From Saxidomus purpurata (taxonomy: Eukaryota; Mollusca; Bivalvia; Venerida; Veneridae), in assembly GCA_022818135.1 (NCBI GenBank), contig JAFMSR010000008.1:5883679-5947678 (forward strand): a stretch of DNA of 64,000 bases, read 5' to 3'. This document shows positions 44,201 through 57,200 of this stretch, piece after piece. The notes below the pieces were generated by a model that saw only the letters and a list, made by a program, of their open reading frames with translations, was not told the DNA's origin and ran no database searches. The stretch's first letter is position 1, and each line of letters starts with the position of its first letter. A program made the translations under genes and the position numbers.

Positions 44201-46405
44201 CCTTAAAACGTTACCAAGCTCATTACTCCTATCAGCTTCAGATTTCTTGTTGCCTGACATGTTTTTCAGATCTGTTATTTCTGTATTTTGACGTGCGACT
44301 TCTCTCTCAAGGTGTCGTATCCTTTGTTTTTGTGTTGTTACTTCCTTATCATTTCTTTGTTCTATGTCTTTGAATCTTGCATTGTTTTCGTTTGCCTTTC
44401 TTTTAAGAGAATCTCTCTCAGATGTAGTTTCATGAAGTTTATCTTCTGTTTCTCTTAAATTCGTCAGAGCTCGATGAAGTTCATTTTTCTGTTCGGATAT
44501 CAGGTCCTCCTTACTTTTAAAGGCTTTAGTAAGTTCTTGTTCCTTCTCGAGCTCAAGCTTTCTTTTGTTCGAAATTTCTTTCAATTTTTTTATTTTCATG
44601 TCACGGCGATTGACATCTGTCTCAAGATTTTGTATCCTCTCATTTAGTTGAGCAACTATTTCATCATTTTTTTGTTCTTGTGTTTTAAATTTATCACGTT
44701 TTTCTCTCACTTTCCATTCAAGTTCTTGTCTTTTGTTTCGTTCATGATTTCTTTCCGACGTAACTTCATTTAGCATAGCTTCTGTTTCTTTCAGTTTTGT
44801 TAAAGCTCTTTGAAGCTGATCTCCCTGTTCCGAGAACTGACCCTCCTGTTGCTTTACATCATTCCTTAGTTCTCTTTCCTCCTTCATTTCAAGTTTTCTA
44901 TTGTCGAGATGTTCTTCCAAACGTTTTACTTTTAAATCTCGGTGTTCGACGTCTCTCTCAAGATTTTTTATTCTTTGTTTTTGTGGGGTCACTACTTTAT
45001 TGTATATTTGTTCCAGTTCCTTGATTTTTGCTTGATATACTTTCGTTTCTCTTTCAAGCTCTTGTCTAGTGTGTCGTTCAATGTCTCTTTCAGACCTAAT
45101 CTCCTTTATTGTAGACACTGTGTCATTCAGTTTTGATGTAGCTTGTTTCAACTGTTTTTTAAGTTCAGATAACTGGTCTTTATTACTCTCTAGATTCTCC
45201 ATGAACTCTTTTTGATATTCGGGGTCCATTTCTCTCGTGTTTAATTGTTCCTTTAAATCTTTCAAACTTTGATCCCTATGTTTTACTTCTTCCTCCAACT
45301 CCTTTATTTTGTACGTAAGTGACGTAATCGTTTGTGCATTTGTGCCTGATTCAACATCTTTTCTCATTATCATTTCTTGTTTTTTAGTAAGGGGATAAGC
45401 TTCCCGGTTAGCTTTCATGGCATTAAGAGTTTCCTCGGTTATCTTCAATTTTGCAGAAACTTGGTACAGCTCAGTTTTCATATCATTTATCTGACCTTCC
45501 CTTTCTTTCAAATCTGTTCTAAGTTTGTCTTGACGATCTTCATTAACCTGTGAAACATTTTTATTTCTTGATTCGATTTCCAGGGATTGGAGTTCTCGCT
45601 CGGGTGTTTCCTTTTCCGTTACTAATTCTCCAATTGTGTTTTTACTACTTTCCAGTTTCCTTTCAAGATCTAGTTTGTTACGAAGATGGAGATCTCTATC
45701 AAATTTTGCTTTTGCCAGTTCGTTCTCTTTCTGTTCGTTTTCTTTCAAAGCCAGTCGTAATTGCTTTCTTATTTCAGACGACCTGTCTAATCTTTTACTC
45801 AAAAATATTCTTAGCTGATATTTATTGATATTATCAATTTTCATGCTTTCGATGATTTGTTCTAATTGCTGTATTTTCAGATGTTGGCAATCGGCCAATT
45901 CAGTTAAATAATATACTTGGTTGGCTGTTTTACTTAGCTCTGTCTCTGTGTTTTTCAAGTATTGTAAAGCAAATGCATGTTGTGATATTAGTTCGAATAA
46001 TTGATGCTCTTTTTCTTGTAAACGTTTTTTGAATTTTTCCTTTTTTGTATGTAAAAGTTCTTGTTGTAATTTAAGGTCATGCTTTAGTGTTTTAAGTTCT
46101 TTCTCTTTGTTTCTGAGTTTTTCTTGATTTGATTCTATAATATCATTAAATTCATCCTCTACATTTTGAATCTCTATTTCCTTTTCTCGTTGTTCTTGCT
46201 TGAGAAATAACCAAAAGTTGTGTCTGTCTTGTTGTTTGTCAAACTCACTTTTCTTCAACTGTTTCTTTAAATAGTGTCTGTCCTCTTCACAAACCTCCAA
46301 TTCTGCCTCCAAGCATTCTACATCATCTTTATACTGATACATCTTTTCGCAACATAGTTCCAAATCTGTCTGATCGGAGGCATTGTGTAAATCTCGACTT
46401 TCTCT
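41214..46405 (-). CDS. MIEAP-domain gene 3 with long coiled coil, 5' partial
   Basis: Exons in phase are 46405-44103, 43863-43665, 43131-43051, 42639-42553, 42190-42086 and 41405-41214 (TAA), about 988 residues. The first is a single 2,303-nt coiled-coil exon entered from a clear acceptor (TTTATAG), so a 5' exon with the start codon must lie upstream; I could not find it. Its C-terminal half holds three 112-residue-type units and a 64-residue partial unit. The last five exons are the MIEAP C-terminal domain, very close to genes 2 and 4. Exon lengths 199, 81, 87, 105 and 192 are the same as in gene 2. The donor after the coiled-coil exon is GTTTAA, weaker than GTAAGA or GTAAAC in the paralogues. 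Read-through there would end after about 16 extra residues without the MIEAP domain. The role is inferred as for gene 2. Confidence 0.84.
44102..45280 (-). repeat. 112-residue coiled-coil units in gene 3
   Basis: Units start at x-R-D: 45280-44945 (112 aa), 44944-44609 (112 aa), 44608-44294 (105 aa) and a terminal 64-aa part (44293-44102). Each begins H/R-R-D-x-K-x-K-x-L, has S-E-R-D about 60% along and ends R-I-x-x-L-E-x-D/E-V. 112 is 16 heptads and 105 is 15, so the shorter unit lost exactly one heptad. Confidence 0.9.
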
Positions 46406-49400
46406 CTATAAAGCAACATAGTTACATTTGAGCTAACGAACACAACGTTTTACAACGACTAAGCTTAATCCCACCACTTGATAAATAAATTCAGCTTTGC
46501 AATTGATTCTTATTCGAACAATTAGTTACATTTTCTAAACAGAAACTAGAAAACTTGAAGTACGAGCATTTGGCTCAAATGCATGAGTTAATACAATCTG
46601 AAGAGATATAAATAATTCACCCCCTTCACCTGTAAATATATCCTTGTTGAAAAATGCAAAATTTAATGAGATAGACTCTTATTTATATAGGATATTTTAT
46701 TTAGTGATACGTGTTACGCTTCCTAACATATGTGTGCACGTCATACTTACATACAATACATTACAAGTGTTGTATTTTCTAAAGCTGGCCATGACGCATC
46801 ATTCTACATTACACTCACATATAACCTATATATTGCAACCGTCTATTAAGTGTTTCCTGTCAAAAAACGAATACAGGTTAATATGTCATTACAACGTTCT
46901 ATTTCATTTGATAAATAAAGGACATATTAAAGGATGTCGTAAGCCTATACAAATATCACCCATGCTGAACATAATATAAGTCAACAAATCAGTAAATATC
47001 TGACATCGTATAAAATGAATAAATGCAGTAAATACACTGTTATTACCAATCTGACACGTGTTAAATCTGTACGTGTAATAACCATAACAGTAAATTATAC
47101 AATGATTTAAATCAGTGTTGAAATTACAGCATTTTAAGCATTTAGAGGTTCATGGTATCCATATTTTGTTAATTAAATACCAAGTAAAGCCATGCTTAAT
47201 AAATATAAACATATACAAATCCGCGAAAACGAATTACTTCCCGGTGTGAATAGGTATACGTATGCTAAATACATTTCCATAGACTCACATTAGAGGTTTT
47301 GGCCAGTGCGACTACCCAAACTCTCGCCGACTGCTGAAATGCATTTATTTTGAAGTATCACCGAAGTACCACAAAAAAGCAAAGTCTAGATATGTTATCA
47401 AATACTTTATGCCATTAATTTGAAGCTGAATGGCATTTTTAGTGACCAAAATGTCAGTATTTTCAAATACCAAATAGTTCAGTTATGAATTTATCCAGAT
47501 TTTTCTCTTTTAATTTCATTCATAATTTATCTTAAAATGATTATTTCTAAAGAACTATTTCCATGTGCATCAACTTATTTTCATCCAATCAGCAGATCAA
47601 ACATATAGTGTAGATTTGCAAGTTCTCTATACAAAATAGCCTGGTTCCGGTTCTTACCGTCGGTGAATGAAATATTGTACAGAAATGCATTTCTCGACTA
47701 TAACGTCTGGAATTATCTTTGATTGATGCAAACAATACAAAGACAAAAATCTCATGTGAATAAAGCATGGAACGTTTTAGAGGTTCAAACCTACAAATTC
47801 GTCCATCCGTCAAAGTCAGGGTTTTATTTCGTTAGAGTACCGTTCGCTGTTCGGGACGTCTTTCTATCAAACAAGGTTAAAGGTCCATTACTAAGACCAA
47901 ATTGCATTTTCTAGAATAGTAACAGGGAACTACAGTCTGAAACTTGCTTCTAAAACTTTACAAAATAGCCCCGAAGTATTTCCCTGTTTGTTAGACTGCT
48001 GCAGAAACACAAGTGAATGCTTTTGTATTTCCTTAGATTGACCTGGGTGGTCATTTTGTCCTACTTTCGCTTTTTTGCATGTTGTAAACAGTCAGAAATA
48101 TACGTTGCATATCATATTTAGTGAAATTCTTCAACTATGATTTAAAATAGGCATGCATATTCATAAACACCCTATTTACAGCCTCTTTCTTTGAGATTTC
48201 TGGAAAATTACAAAGATGCAGTATGCCATATTTTCCTTCCGAGAAGAGGCCGATTACAATTCCAGATTTAAAAGAAAATTTGATTTGGTCTTAGTAATGG
48301 ACCTTTAAGTTCGCTTATGATATAAAGTATCGGATAAGCTTATTTCATATTAACAGAATGAATGTTATCTGCAGTTTACACAGAATGTAGTTTATGTTAA
48401 TATGTCTGTTTCATAATAAGAAATCAATACCGATGTCTGTAGATCTACAAATGCACATCCGTCTTTTGCAAAAGGCCCTTTTCAGATAAAAGGCTTATAG
48501 GACAAAATATTCTTATTTCGTGCCTCCTACAAACTAGTAATGTAGCCGTAGAGCCGCAGAGCCGCTTTCGCCCGGGTGAAACCCGACCAGAAACAAGTCC
48601 GCTCTATAAACAGATTATCGATGATCTCTCAGTATAAAAGAAGCATTTAAAGTAACTTATCGTGAGGAATTAAAAGATAATATGTATGAGCACCAAACAT
48701 AATCATTACATTTTCACTTTTATCCAAGGTTTAAATGATTTATCCATGGTTTAAATGATTACACAGTAAACACAATCCAAACATAAATATTTCTTCCACG
48801 AAAATGTTTTACTTCCTGTCATAGCGCGACCTACATTTGGAGAACAGTTATGCGGCTAAACAAAGTGTGCAGTATGTTAGTATTTACAGTTAAAAAATAG
48901 TATAGTCCCCACCTAAAGACTGATAATTAGAAGGCACCGTCTGCTACTTTTTGATGGCTATTAATTAGATACAATTTGTGAATTAGAAAACTGGATAACA
49001 CTGTATTTAAGTCAATTGTTAATAACTGACGTGAATATTCAACTTGGAGAAATATTTTACATGATAGGATGGATTTTAAAAATCATAATAAAACTATGAT
49101 AAAGATGACATAATATTATGCGAAATTAAACAATAATAAATATATAATCAATTATAATCCATACACACTGAATAGATAGGTTAGGGCCGCGATACAGACA
49201 ACACATTTACCACTTTGTGTGAGTAAAGTGTGACAAGCATTCATAATTACTTGTACATGTATCTTGTCTTTTCCATTCAAGATAATCTAGTACATGAATG
49301 GATTATTAGTAAAATAAAAACAATCAGCATATTGTTAAAGTACTTACTAGGTACTATTATGTACTAGGTTAAATACATGTATCTACGTTTTACTGTAGTT

Positions 49401-51659
49401 GATTAAACTACATTATGTTTTATTGATAAATATACAATTGTACATTTATTAGTTCCCTTGATATGCGCTATCTATTTTTAAACTCCAATGTAAACATTTA
49501 CGGAAGTTTTGGTTGTCCCGGAAGCACGTGTCTACTAATTATTGAACTAAAGCGCTCTAATTTCGATAAAAACAAGTTTTCAAGTTTGTATGAATAATGA
49601 AAACGAAGGCAAAAACTTGAATGCTGGTAATTATCGAATACCTTCCAAGAAACAATATGACTTTTCATACCTTGAAGGAAATAGATTTGTACGTCAAGGT
49701 TTTTCTTTAGCAAAAGATTGACTATAAAATGTATACAAACTTGAAATAATACGGTAACAATTTAACAATCAGACTTCCACACAGGGGAACACATCTTAAA
49801 GCTATGCGAAAAGGCAGGAACGATACAAAATGCAATTTACATATAACAATATAAGATTAAAGCTTGCGAATATAAAGCAATTTGTTGAACACATGGTTAC
49901 CTAATTGGAGACAGGAACCTGAAATCCGAGTTTGTGTAAAGGAACAATATCATCCTTCAAGTTGGAAACAGTAATTACGATAAAATGACTTCAAAATATA
50001 AAACCTATTTGTTGCAAATGTTTGAATCAATGATGGTCACAGTTGTTAAATACAATACTGTACCAATGAAACATAACCAGTACCGAAATCGAAACCCCTT
50101 ATATATTATGAACTGCATGCAAGTTCGTAGAGAGCGTTGAAGTTTCAGTTCTATAAACAAGAAGGGGTAGAAAATATTTTAGTACTATTGTCCCTAATGT
50201 TGTGGGTTGTCGCCTAACAAGTGGTTAGTTGTAATAAATTACTTGGTCTGAAACAATGACGAGCTACATCCTTAGTATACAATTTTGAAAAAAAAGACAG
50301 TTGCAAATCTTTACGTGCCGTATTAACATGTTTACATTTTCATAAGTCTTTCATTATAAAAATGGGGTTAAAATCCAATACTTCTGTATGCTAAGGGTAC
50401 TCCGATAAAAATCCAAGGTCTACTTACACTAACTGTGCTGTGGACTGCAGCTGATCTGGTAAAATTATATGGTAATTGGAAAAGAAAATGTCAACGCATC
50501 CAACAACATAATATATCATGAAAGCCAGAACCAAGACCAAAATACAGATTGGGTTTTTAAGAGTACTTGTATTTGCAAAAAAGCCGATTGATGCACAGCA
50601 TCAAGTCGGCGCAATAGATTTTGAAGACCTTAAAGAGTCCGATACATGTAATTTTCACACATGGAGAATAGTTATATAACTGTACAAATTAGTGAGCAAT
50701 GACTGTACATTGTATGCCATTAAACGGTCCGAAATCATTACAGCCTTGATGTTAATTTTCTGAAAACCCTCTTACCATCGTGAACCCGCGGTTTTTGTTC
50801 TGTACTTCTCGAACCCGTCTAATAAAAATTCAAGGAATCAATAGCTCCAATACACTACGCTCGTATCCAAACTAGGAAAGTTTATTGCGTAGGAGTGTTT
50901 TTTTGCTGCAAGGTCGAACCTACTATTGGATCGAATTTTAAGAAAATGTTGATTATTATCAAAGATGATATTTGCATTTTCATTACGATGAAATATTTCA
51001 TTATTGTTTCAGGTAAATACTTTAGTTAAATTTCAAAAACTGTTATTCAATGAAACGACATAATGATAATTTTAAAAAAATCGTCAATAACAACGTGTCC
51101 CCAACTTTTGCGATAACTTTGACAATTCAGCGCCGACTAACAATTAACACGTAATAAGATAATTTACTTTTGTACGTGTTAATCTACGGTGCTCGCGAAG
51201 TGACATGTGATACATTATTTTTTGTAGTTACACCTAGCAAGGCTTCTATGAATTACGCTTGTTTGTAAATGAAATTTAATAAAAAAATTATTTTCCGTTA
51301 TTTGTTATCTTTCAATACGCCACTTCGTTTACTTACCGATAACCGTTATTCGTGAACAAGCTTATTCTAACCCAAATTATAAAATAATACATTACAATGC
51401 ATACTCAGGGCGGTTTTATTTAGTCACATTTTATCTATTGTCAATATCAGCTATGTAGACCTAATTGATTTCGTAAACTGCCGTCTGGAGTTAGTATCTG
51501 ATCAATACGCTTTAAAAATGACATTTAATTTAGATGCTGTCTATCATACGATTTATGGCTGGTTCATAGAGCCACATAACGGAATACACATGACCGATAT
51601 TTTTAACGTTTAATAAAATCATAAAGAGTACCAACTTCTGGTTAGCAAAGAGTCAATGA
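46406..51659. other. Region upstream of visible gene 3 exons
   Basis: It presumably contains the 5' exon(s) and promoter of gene 3, but no exon can be supported. One MITE is at 47881-48304, entered separately. Other ORFs have no family resemblance. Confidence 0.4.
47881..48304. mobile_element. MITE with TTAA target duplication (piggyBac-type)
   Basis: Terminal inverted repeats begin AGGTCCATTACTAAGACCAA and pair over about 30 bp (47881-47913 with 48272-48304, few mismatches). TTAA flanks both ends (47877-47880 and 48305-48308), the signature of piggyBac-type insertion. The interior is 424 bp with no transposase. Confidence 0.78.
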
Positions 51660-51764
51660 CTGAGTAAATATTGTTCAACAGATTATTGTGATTTTCATAT
51701 TTATGATATTTTTATATTGAATATATTGATATATGTTGAATATATTGAAATATATTCAAATCGG

Positions 51765-51900
51765 GTGACAGTTCTAATGCTCAGTAGTCAGAGCGTTCAC
51801 CTCCGCTAGGGTAGGTCCTGAATATAACTCACAGCTAGAGTAGGAGTTATGTCCTTGAGCAACGGCACTAATACCCCACGTGCCAAGGAATAAATAACTG
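51765..51900 (+). repeat. Degenerate tRNA-derived SINE relic
   Basis: An A-box-like TGCTCAGTAGTCAGAGCG is followed by a decayed B-box region and a TTATGTCCTTGAGCAA tail. It is shared with unit A (24370-24480), so it predates the duplication. Confidence 0.4.
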
Positions 51901-52284
51901 TAACTGAATAGCATCGATGGGAAAACAATGAGAACGATTCAATAACCTATTGAAGCGTTCCTCTAAATCAAACTGGAAGTGTCTTCATGACTTCGCGCGT
52001 GTTTCAACAATGTACAACGTGTAGCCCTGCAAGGATTTGCAAACTTACCTCGCTATCATAATTTATTGCACTGCGTTGGATTCTACTGGCTATATTTCAA
52101 AAGACGTTTTCTGGTTTTCTGAATATAACGTGATTACGTTTCAGTTTCAGTGTGGTTCGGTTAAAGGTAAAACTTTAAGGCGAAACTTGTTCTCTGGTGC
52201 TTTTCGTTTATACTTGTTGTTAAACATCCGATTGATATTTATTGTAACACCGCGATTCATTATAATGATTTGTAACATGTACTA

Positions 52285-52560
52285 GGCTCCTGACAGGCGC
52301 AGGTTGAAGAGAGACAGATGCAGGTACAACGGAATCCGGGTACCAGACCCTAGCTTTTTAACGAATAGAACCCTTGGTTCTTTTACATGCCCGGTATATA
52401 GCACCGATTCACGTGATACTACATCTGAGTTTCTAACCAGTTCATCTCTAAATGGATGGGAAACACAAAAAAGCGTCTCTAAAATTTCAAGTGCCCCGGC
52501 CGGGATTCGAACCAGGAACCTCCGGATTGGAAACTCTTGGCGGATGTTTGGTACGGTGTA
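52285..52560 (-). mobile_element. tRNA-derived SINE insertion specific to unit C
   Basis: Read on the - strand, a tRNA-like T-arm (CCTGGTTCGAATCCCGG) with a strong B-box is at about 52495-52520, followed by GGCCGGGGCACT and a body containing ACCGGGCATGTAAAAG. The unit A flank runs straight across this site (near 24905-24930) without it. I could not define the target-site duplication exactly. Confidence 0.6.
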
Positions 52561-52570
52561 TATTCAATTC

Positions 52571-53053
52571 AATAGTGGATCTTCACTTCCAAAAAGCAAG
52601 ATTAACAGAAAACCACAAGCTTGTGTGAACTAATTAATTTATTTCTAAAACCATATAGACTCGTACAGACAGGTGATATATTTGAGCATCTAGGATAATT
52701 TAGACGTGAGTAATGACACATTCTGATATTCAATAGTGGATCTTCACTTCCAAAAAGCAAGATTAACAGAAAACGACAAGCTTGTGTGAACGAATTAATT
52801 TATTTCTAAAACCATATAGACTCGTACAGACAGGTGATATATTTGAGCATCTAGGATAATTTAGACGTGAGTAATGACACATTCTGATATTCAATAGTGG
52901 ATCTTCACTTACAAAAAGCAAGATTAACAGAAAACGACAAGCTTGTGTGAACGAATTAATTTATTTCTAAAACCATATAGACTCGTACAGACAGGTGATA
53001 TATTTGAGCATCTAGGATAATTTAGACGTGAGTAATGACACATTCTGACGCAC
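52571..53053. repeat. Three 161-bp tandem repeats
   Basis: AATAGTGGATCTTCACTT starts at 52571, 52732 and 52893, an exact 161-bp period. Copies differ at only a few bases, so the amplification is recent. Unit A has a single diverged copy near 24930-25085 and unit B a weaker one near 39620. Confidence 0.95.
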
Positions 53054-54238
53054 CTGTTGTAACGTCATTGCTGATTGTTGGACTTTTTCAAATTTGTGAT
53101 TATTACATAAAACATGTTATCTACACTTCAAAAGCATGTACTTATCGCATTTAGTAATGTAGTAAAATAATCATTACAATAGGGTTAACTTTACACTTAA
53201 TACCTATTGAAATTATGCACAGATACAATGTATTATGAGCTTTTAATAGTCACAAACAATTTGAAGAGCTCCGGTTTGGTTGTCGCCATTTAAAACTTTG
53301 AAACAATAAGTTCCTACAATACCACATTTGCAGTAAGTCTATAATAAGCATATTATGACACCATTCCATTAGTATGAAAAAATGTATCAGTAGTGTATGA
53401 TCGTTAAGAAGAATAACATATTGCTTTTAAAGTAAATGTGTGCGCAGACAACGAATCGTTTTCTTTTCACTTTATTAAACCTTTTTCCTAAGCATTCTTG
53501 TGATTATTCTGTTATATATTCTTCTCTAAGCTTCATATATTTGTACAAAGAAAAATAATTAAAAGCAATTCCATTTAAATCAAGCAAAAATCTAGGGTTA
53601 TACTCACTCTCCTGTATATGTATATAGAAGTATATTGATTGCCAAGATTATGTTATGCTCAGTCAGAAACCCTGACCACGTTATCACTCTCAATGGTGCA
53701 TCTGCAAACTTTGATTACATTGTAACACTAATTGAAACAAAAACATTAAAAAGTAAACAAGCAGGAAAGAGAGTCCATACAAGAAAAGATTATACTTTTA
53801 ATATGAACAGTTTCTATTCAAAATATGTATATATTTTATTCAAACCAAGATTATCTGATAAAAACTTTCATATTGGCCCAATCTAAAAACAAGCCGTGCT
53901 CTAAATTCATATGATATATACAGAAAACTGGAATACGGAAACAAATCAATCACATACAAACAAAATATAATAGTCATAGTACGAAAGGTTTACGAAAGTC
54001 AGTAGTAAAAACTCACTGTTTACCTGTTTATTCATATTTTTATATGTGAAACATCTATTGCTTATTATATCCTCAATGTTTTATGTACAAATACAAGTGT
54101 GCATGACTATGTTGCCTGTCAATGTGCACGGGAAAATACTTTAATGCTGTCGTTTTGGAAAGTTCCTCTTTGCGAACGTTTCTAGGCTCAAGACTTAATA
54201 GACTTGAACTTTAGAAGTTTGTAGCGCAGACTGTTGCA

Positions 54239-57200
54239 CTACTTGGCTTTCTTCCCGTACCCTTGCGCTACACCTTTGGCAAGAACTGGTCCACCTTCAT
54301 GTAGAAGCAGAGCAGGCCATACAGTGTATTCAACGTGCGTTCCGCTGCTTGTGTAAGGCTTGAATACATCGGTATTCAGTTCGGAACCTCGCTTAGCTAC
54401 CGGGGCGAATACAACAGGCGGGTCTTGGATCTAGGAACGACGAAATGTATGTAAAAACTATGTTCAAAGTAATTCAACTAATATGGTATATATGAATGGC
54501 TTTCGAAACTGTGAATACGTTTACGCCACACCAAATTAATTTCTTGGTCATCGGAATATATCCTAAAAATATGGGAGCGAGCGAGCGAAAAAAAATTCAA
54601 CCATTTTTGGAGCGGGCGAAGAGCGATTGGGTAAATAAAATAAAAATTCCTCACAAAAACAAATATTCACTGTCAAAACAAATTAAAAAAACTTGGAAAT
54701 AGATAAAAGAGCTACAGACACCTTAAATGTAAATTGCCAAATAGGTACAGACTACAAAGTGACTCTTATATACACCGGTACTAAGTTTGCAGGGGTATAA
54801 TAAAGTGTTTCTTGCAAGAAAATATTTTTATTCATTTAAAAAGACCATATTTTGTTTTCTTACATACATGTTCAGCTAAAACAACAAGTTTTTTGAAAGA
54901 GAAACAAATTATTATCATTTAAAAAACCATCAGACTAATGTGTATTTCAATTTATGCCCAAAAACTTTGTAATGAAACCCATTTGTTAGTCATATCGAAA
55001 TAACCCACAGAACAACTCTTTAGTTGAGTCAAGGCATGTGCTCTTTTACTGCACTTCTTACTGACCATAAGTTTTTTGACTAGAGATAATTGTTCAATTT
55101 CACAATGCTAAAAACTTGCTAGTTTCTTGATTTTTTCCTTGCCCAAGTTTTATCCTCAGCGCCATTATCATGACACTTTTTACACAGAGGGCGCACTGTC
55201 GAAAATTTGGTAAACAAAAAAACAAAAATAATATCAAACAGGGAATGTCACGTACCAAAAACGCAGCCTCCCCAAAACGAGCCCTACATCACCCAGAAGT
55301 GCACACACACACACACGTACACACACACGACACACACACACAATCATATACACACACACATATACACTACCAACACACACTAGCATACAAAGCAAACACA
55401 CGAGGACAAAACGAACAATTAAAGGAACACAGTGGGGCACCGCCTTGGAACGGTCAGTGGCAAAAACACCACTGGGGAGCTTAAACCGGTTTATGGTGCG
55501 CACCCAACCTCACTCTTACCCCCACCATGTTCCAAAGTCACAGGACAGTGTAAATAAAAGTAATCCCTGCTAGGTGAATCTCTAACACACGCAATGGAAA
55601 CAAAAGGCATGGAATGTAAAACACAAAAATGCTCGTGTATAAGTCTTCCATGTACAGATGTACGGATCACTATCATCCAGAAGTTCATCTTCAGTGCCAC
55701 AGTAACAACAGTAGAGAGAAGTGAATTAGCCTTAACAAAAATGTCTTTAAATGTTTCCGAGTTGTTTGTCTTAACAATTTAAATTTTCGGGTGCATAGAA
55801 TGACCGAAAAAGACCGTAAAAGACCGAAAAAGAACCGAAAAATGATTTATCTTTACCGAAAACAACTTTGTGTAAAAAGATAATGTACGATTTATAACTT
55901 AAGTATTAAATAAATGAAGGAATTTGTATGTAATGAATATTTGTTTGTTTTGATAAGTTCCTGTGCCGCATCAATTACAAAATCTGGAGTGCTAAATTCA
56001 GAAAGTTGTCGGTCTGCAATATTTGTTTTGCGATCTTTTTACTTGATTTGTAATACAATATTTACAAATTTCTTCATTAGACTGTAAGTTATATACTCTT
56101 TTAAAAAATAAGTTGTTTTTGGTCTTCGTAAACTGTTTTTCAGTCATTCTATGCATCGAAAATGTTCATACTGTACTGGTTTGCTGCCATTTTGACAATA
56201 TGGTAGTCATGATTAAACAAATAAAGTAGCGGGAACATGTTCTGCTGGCGTTTTTAATTGAATTGTAGGTTTGAAAATACTAAATTTACGAGTTCGCCGC
56301 GACAAAAAGGCCCGCTTTGAATTTTTGGTCTTGGTTTATAAAATTGATGCGGGCGGAAGCTCAAAATGAAAAAAAATAATTTTTTTTTTATTTTAAAAAA
56401 TAATGGAGCGGGAAATCCGTTGACCAAGTAATTAATTTGGTGTGGCCTTAGAGTACATTTGTTTCACATAGTTTAAATTCTAAGTTCATGTTCCTACTGA
56501 ATTGAAACCTTAAATACAACGTCAAGTGTTATCACCGTTTAAGTCTCTGGAAAAAACTTGATCCACTGACTATGCTTTTATCGCGAACAAGATTGTGTAG
56601 TATAGTAGTAATCAAGTTAAAATATTTACATCCTTGGTATTCAGATTGAAAATGTAAGTTTGAATATATGATTGTTCTATGAATACCTCAGTGCTTTATT
56701 TTTATCTGATATTCTGATTCCACGTACTTACCACCATCAGCCAACAGATTTCAAGACTTTCCTGCAAATATGGTCTAACTTCCAAAGTTCTCCCTAAGGT
56801 CTGAGAAGTGGACCGCTTAAGATGTGATAGATACGTCTGAAAAAGGAAAATGAACAATAATCGGTTCACAAAGTACAATGGGACACTGCTATGTATTGTA
56901 TAAAAAAGTTGAAGCTAGGCAATTCGAAGTCCCCCAAAGGTTTAGTGCAATCTACAAGGAAGGGTGTACACATTTAGGGTGCACATATAACACCTAGGTA
57001 TTAGACCTAAGTGTGACCTTGACCTTAGGAGTAGGTGACTGGTTGTTGCACATGACAAACCCTTAAAGTATGGGTTACCATCGTGTAAAGTTATATCAAA
57101 ATCGATCCGTGCATAAGGAAGATACAGACAGGAAACTAAATTGAGGACCGACATCAACACATTTCTACCCTTAAGTGGTAGTTTCTATATGTATTTTTTC

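Larger units (their letters stand above)
51660..54238. repeat. Duplicated 3' flank of gene 4 (unit C)
   Basis: It is homologous to 24340-26934 over most of its length. Differences are a SINE-like insertion at about 52285-52560 and a 161-bp segment present three times instead of once. A possible AATAAA on the - strand is at 54032-54027, about 205 nt after the gene 4 stop. Confidence 0.75.
54524..56447. mobile_element. Harbinger-like non-autonomous transposon in gene 4 intron
   Basis: Ends 54524-54555 and 56416-56447 are inverted copies (about 32 bp, few mismatches) reading G-CCACACCAAATTAATT inward. TTA flanks both ends (54521-54523 and 56448-56450), fitting the 3-bp TWA duplication of PIF/Harbinger elements. 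The 1.9-kb interior has no recognisable transposase. It sits between the last two exons of gene 4. Confidence 0.75.

Noticed and set aside
50583..50611. GC-rich stem-loop resembling a bacterial terminator
   Set aside because: The context is eukaryotic intergenic DNA; no gene ends here.
54496..54702. 68-residue + strand ORF rich in lysine
   Set aside because: It overlaps the left terminal repeat of a MITE and has no family resemblance.
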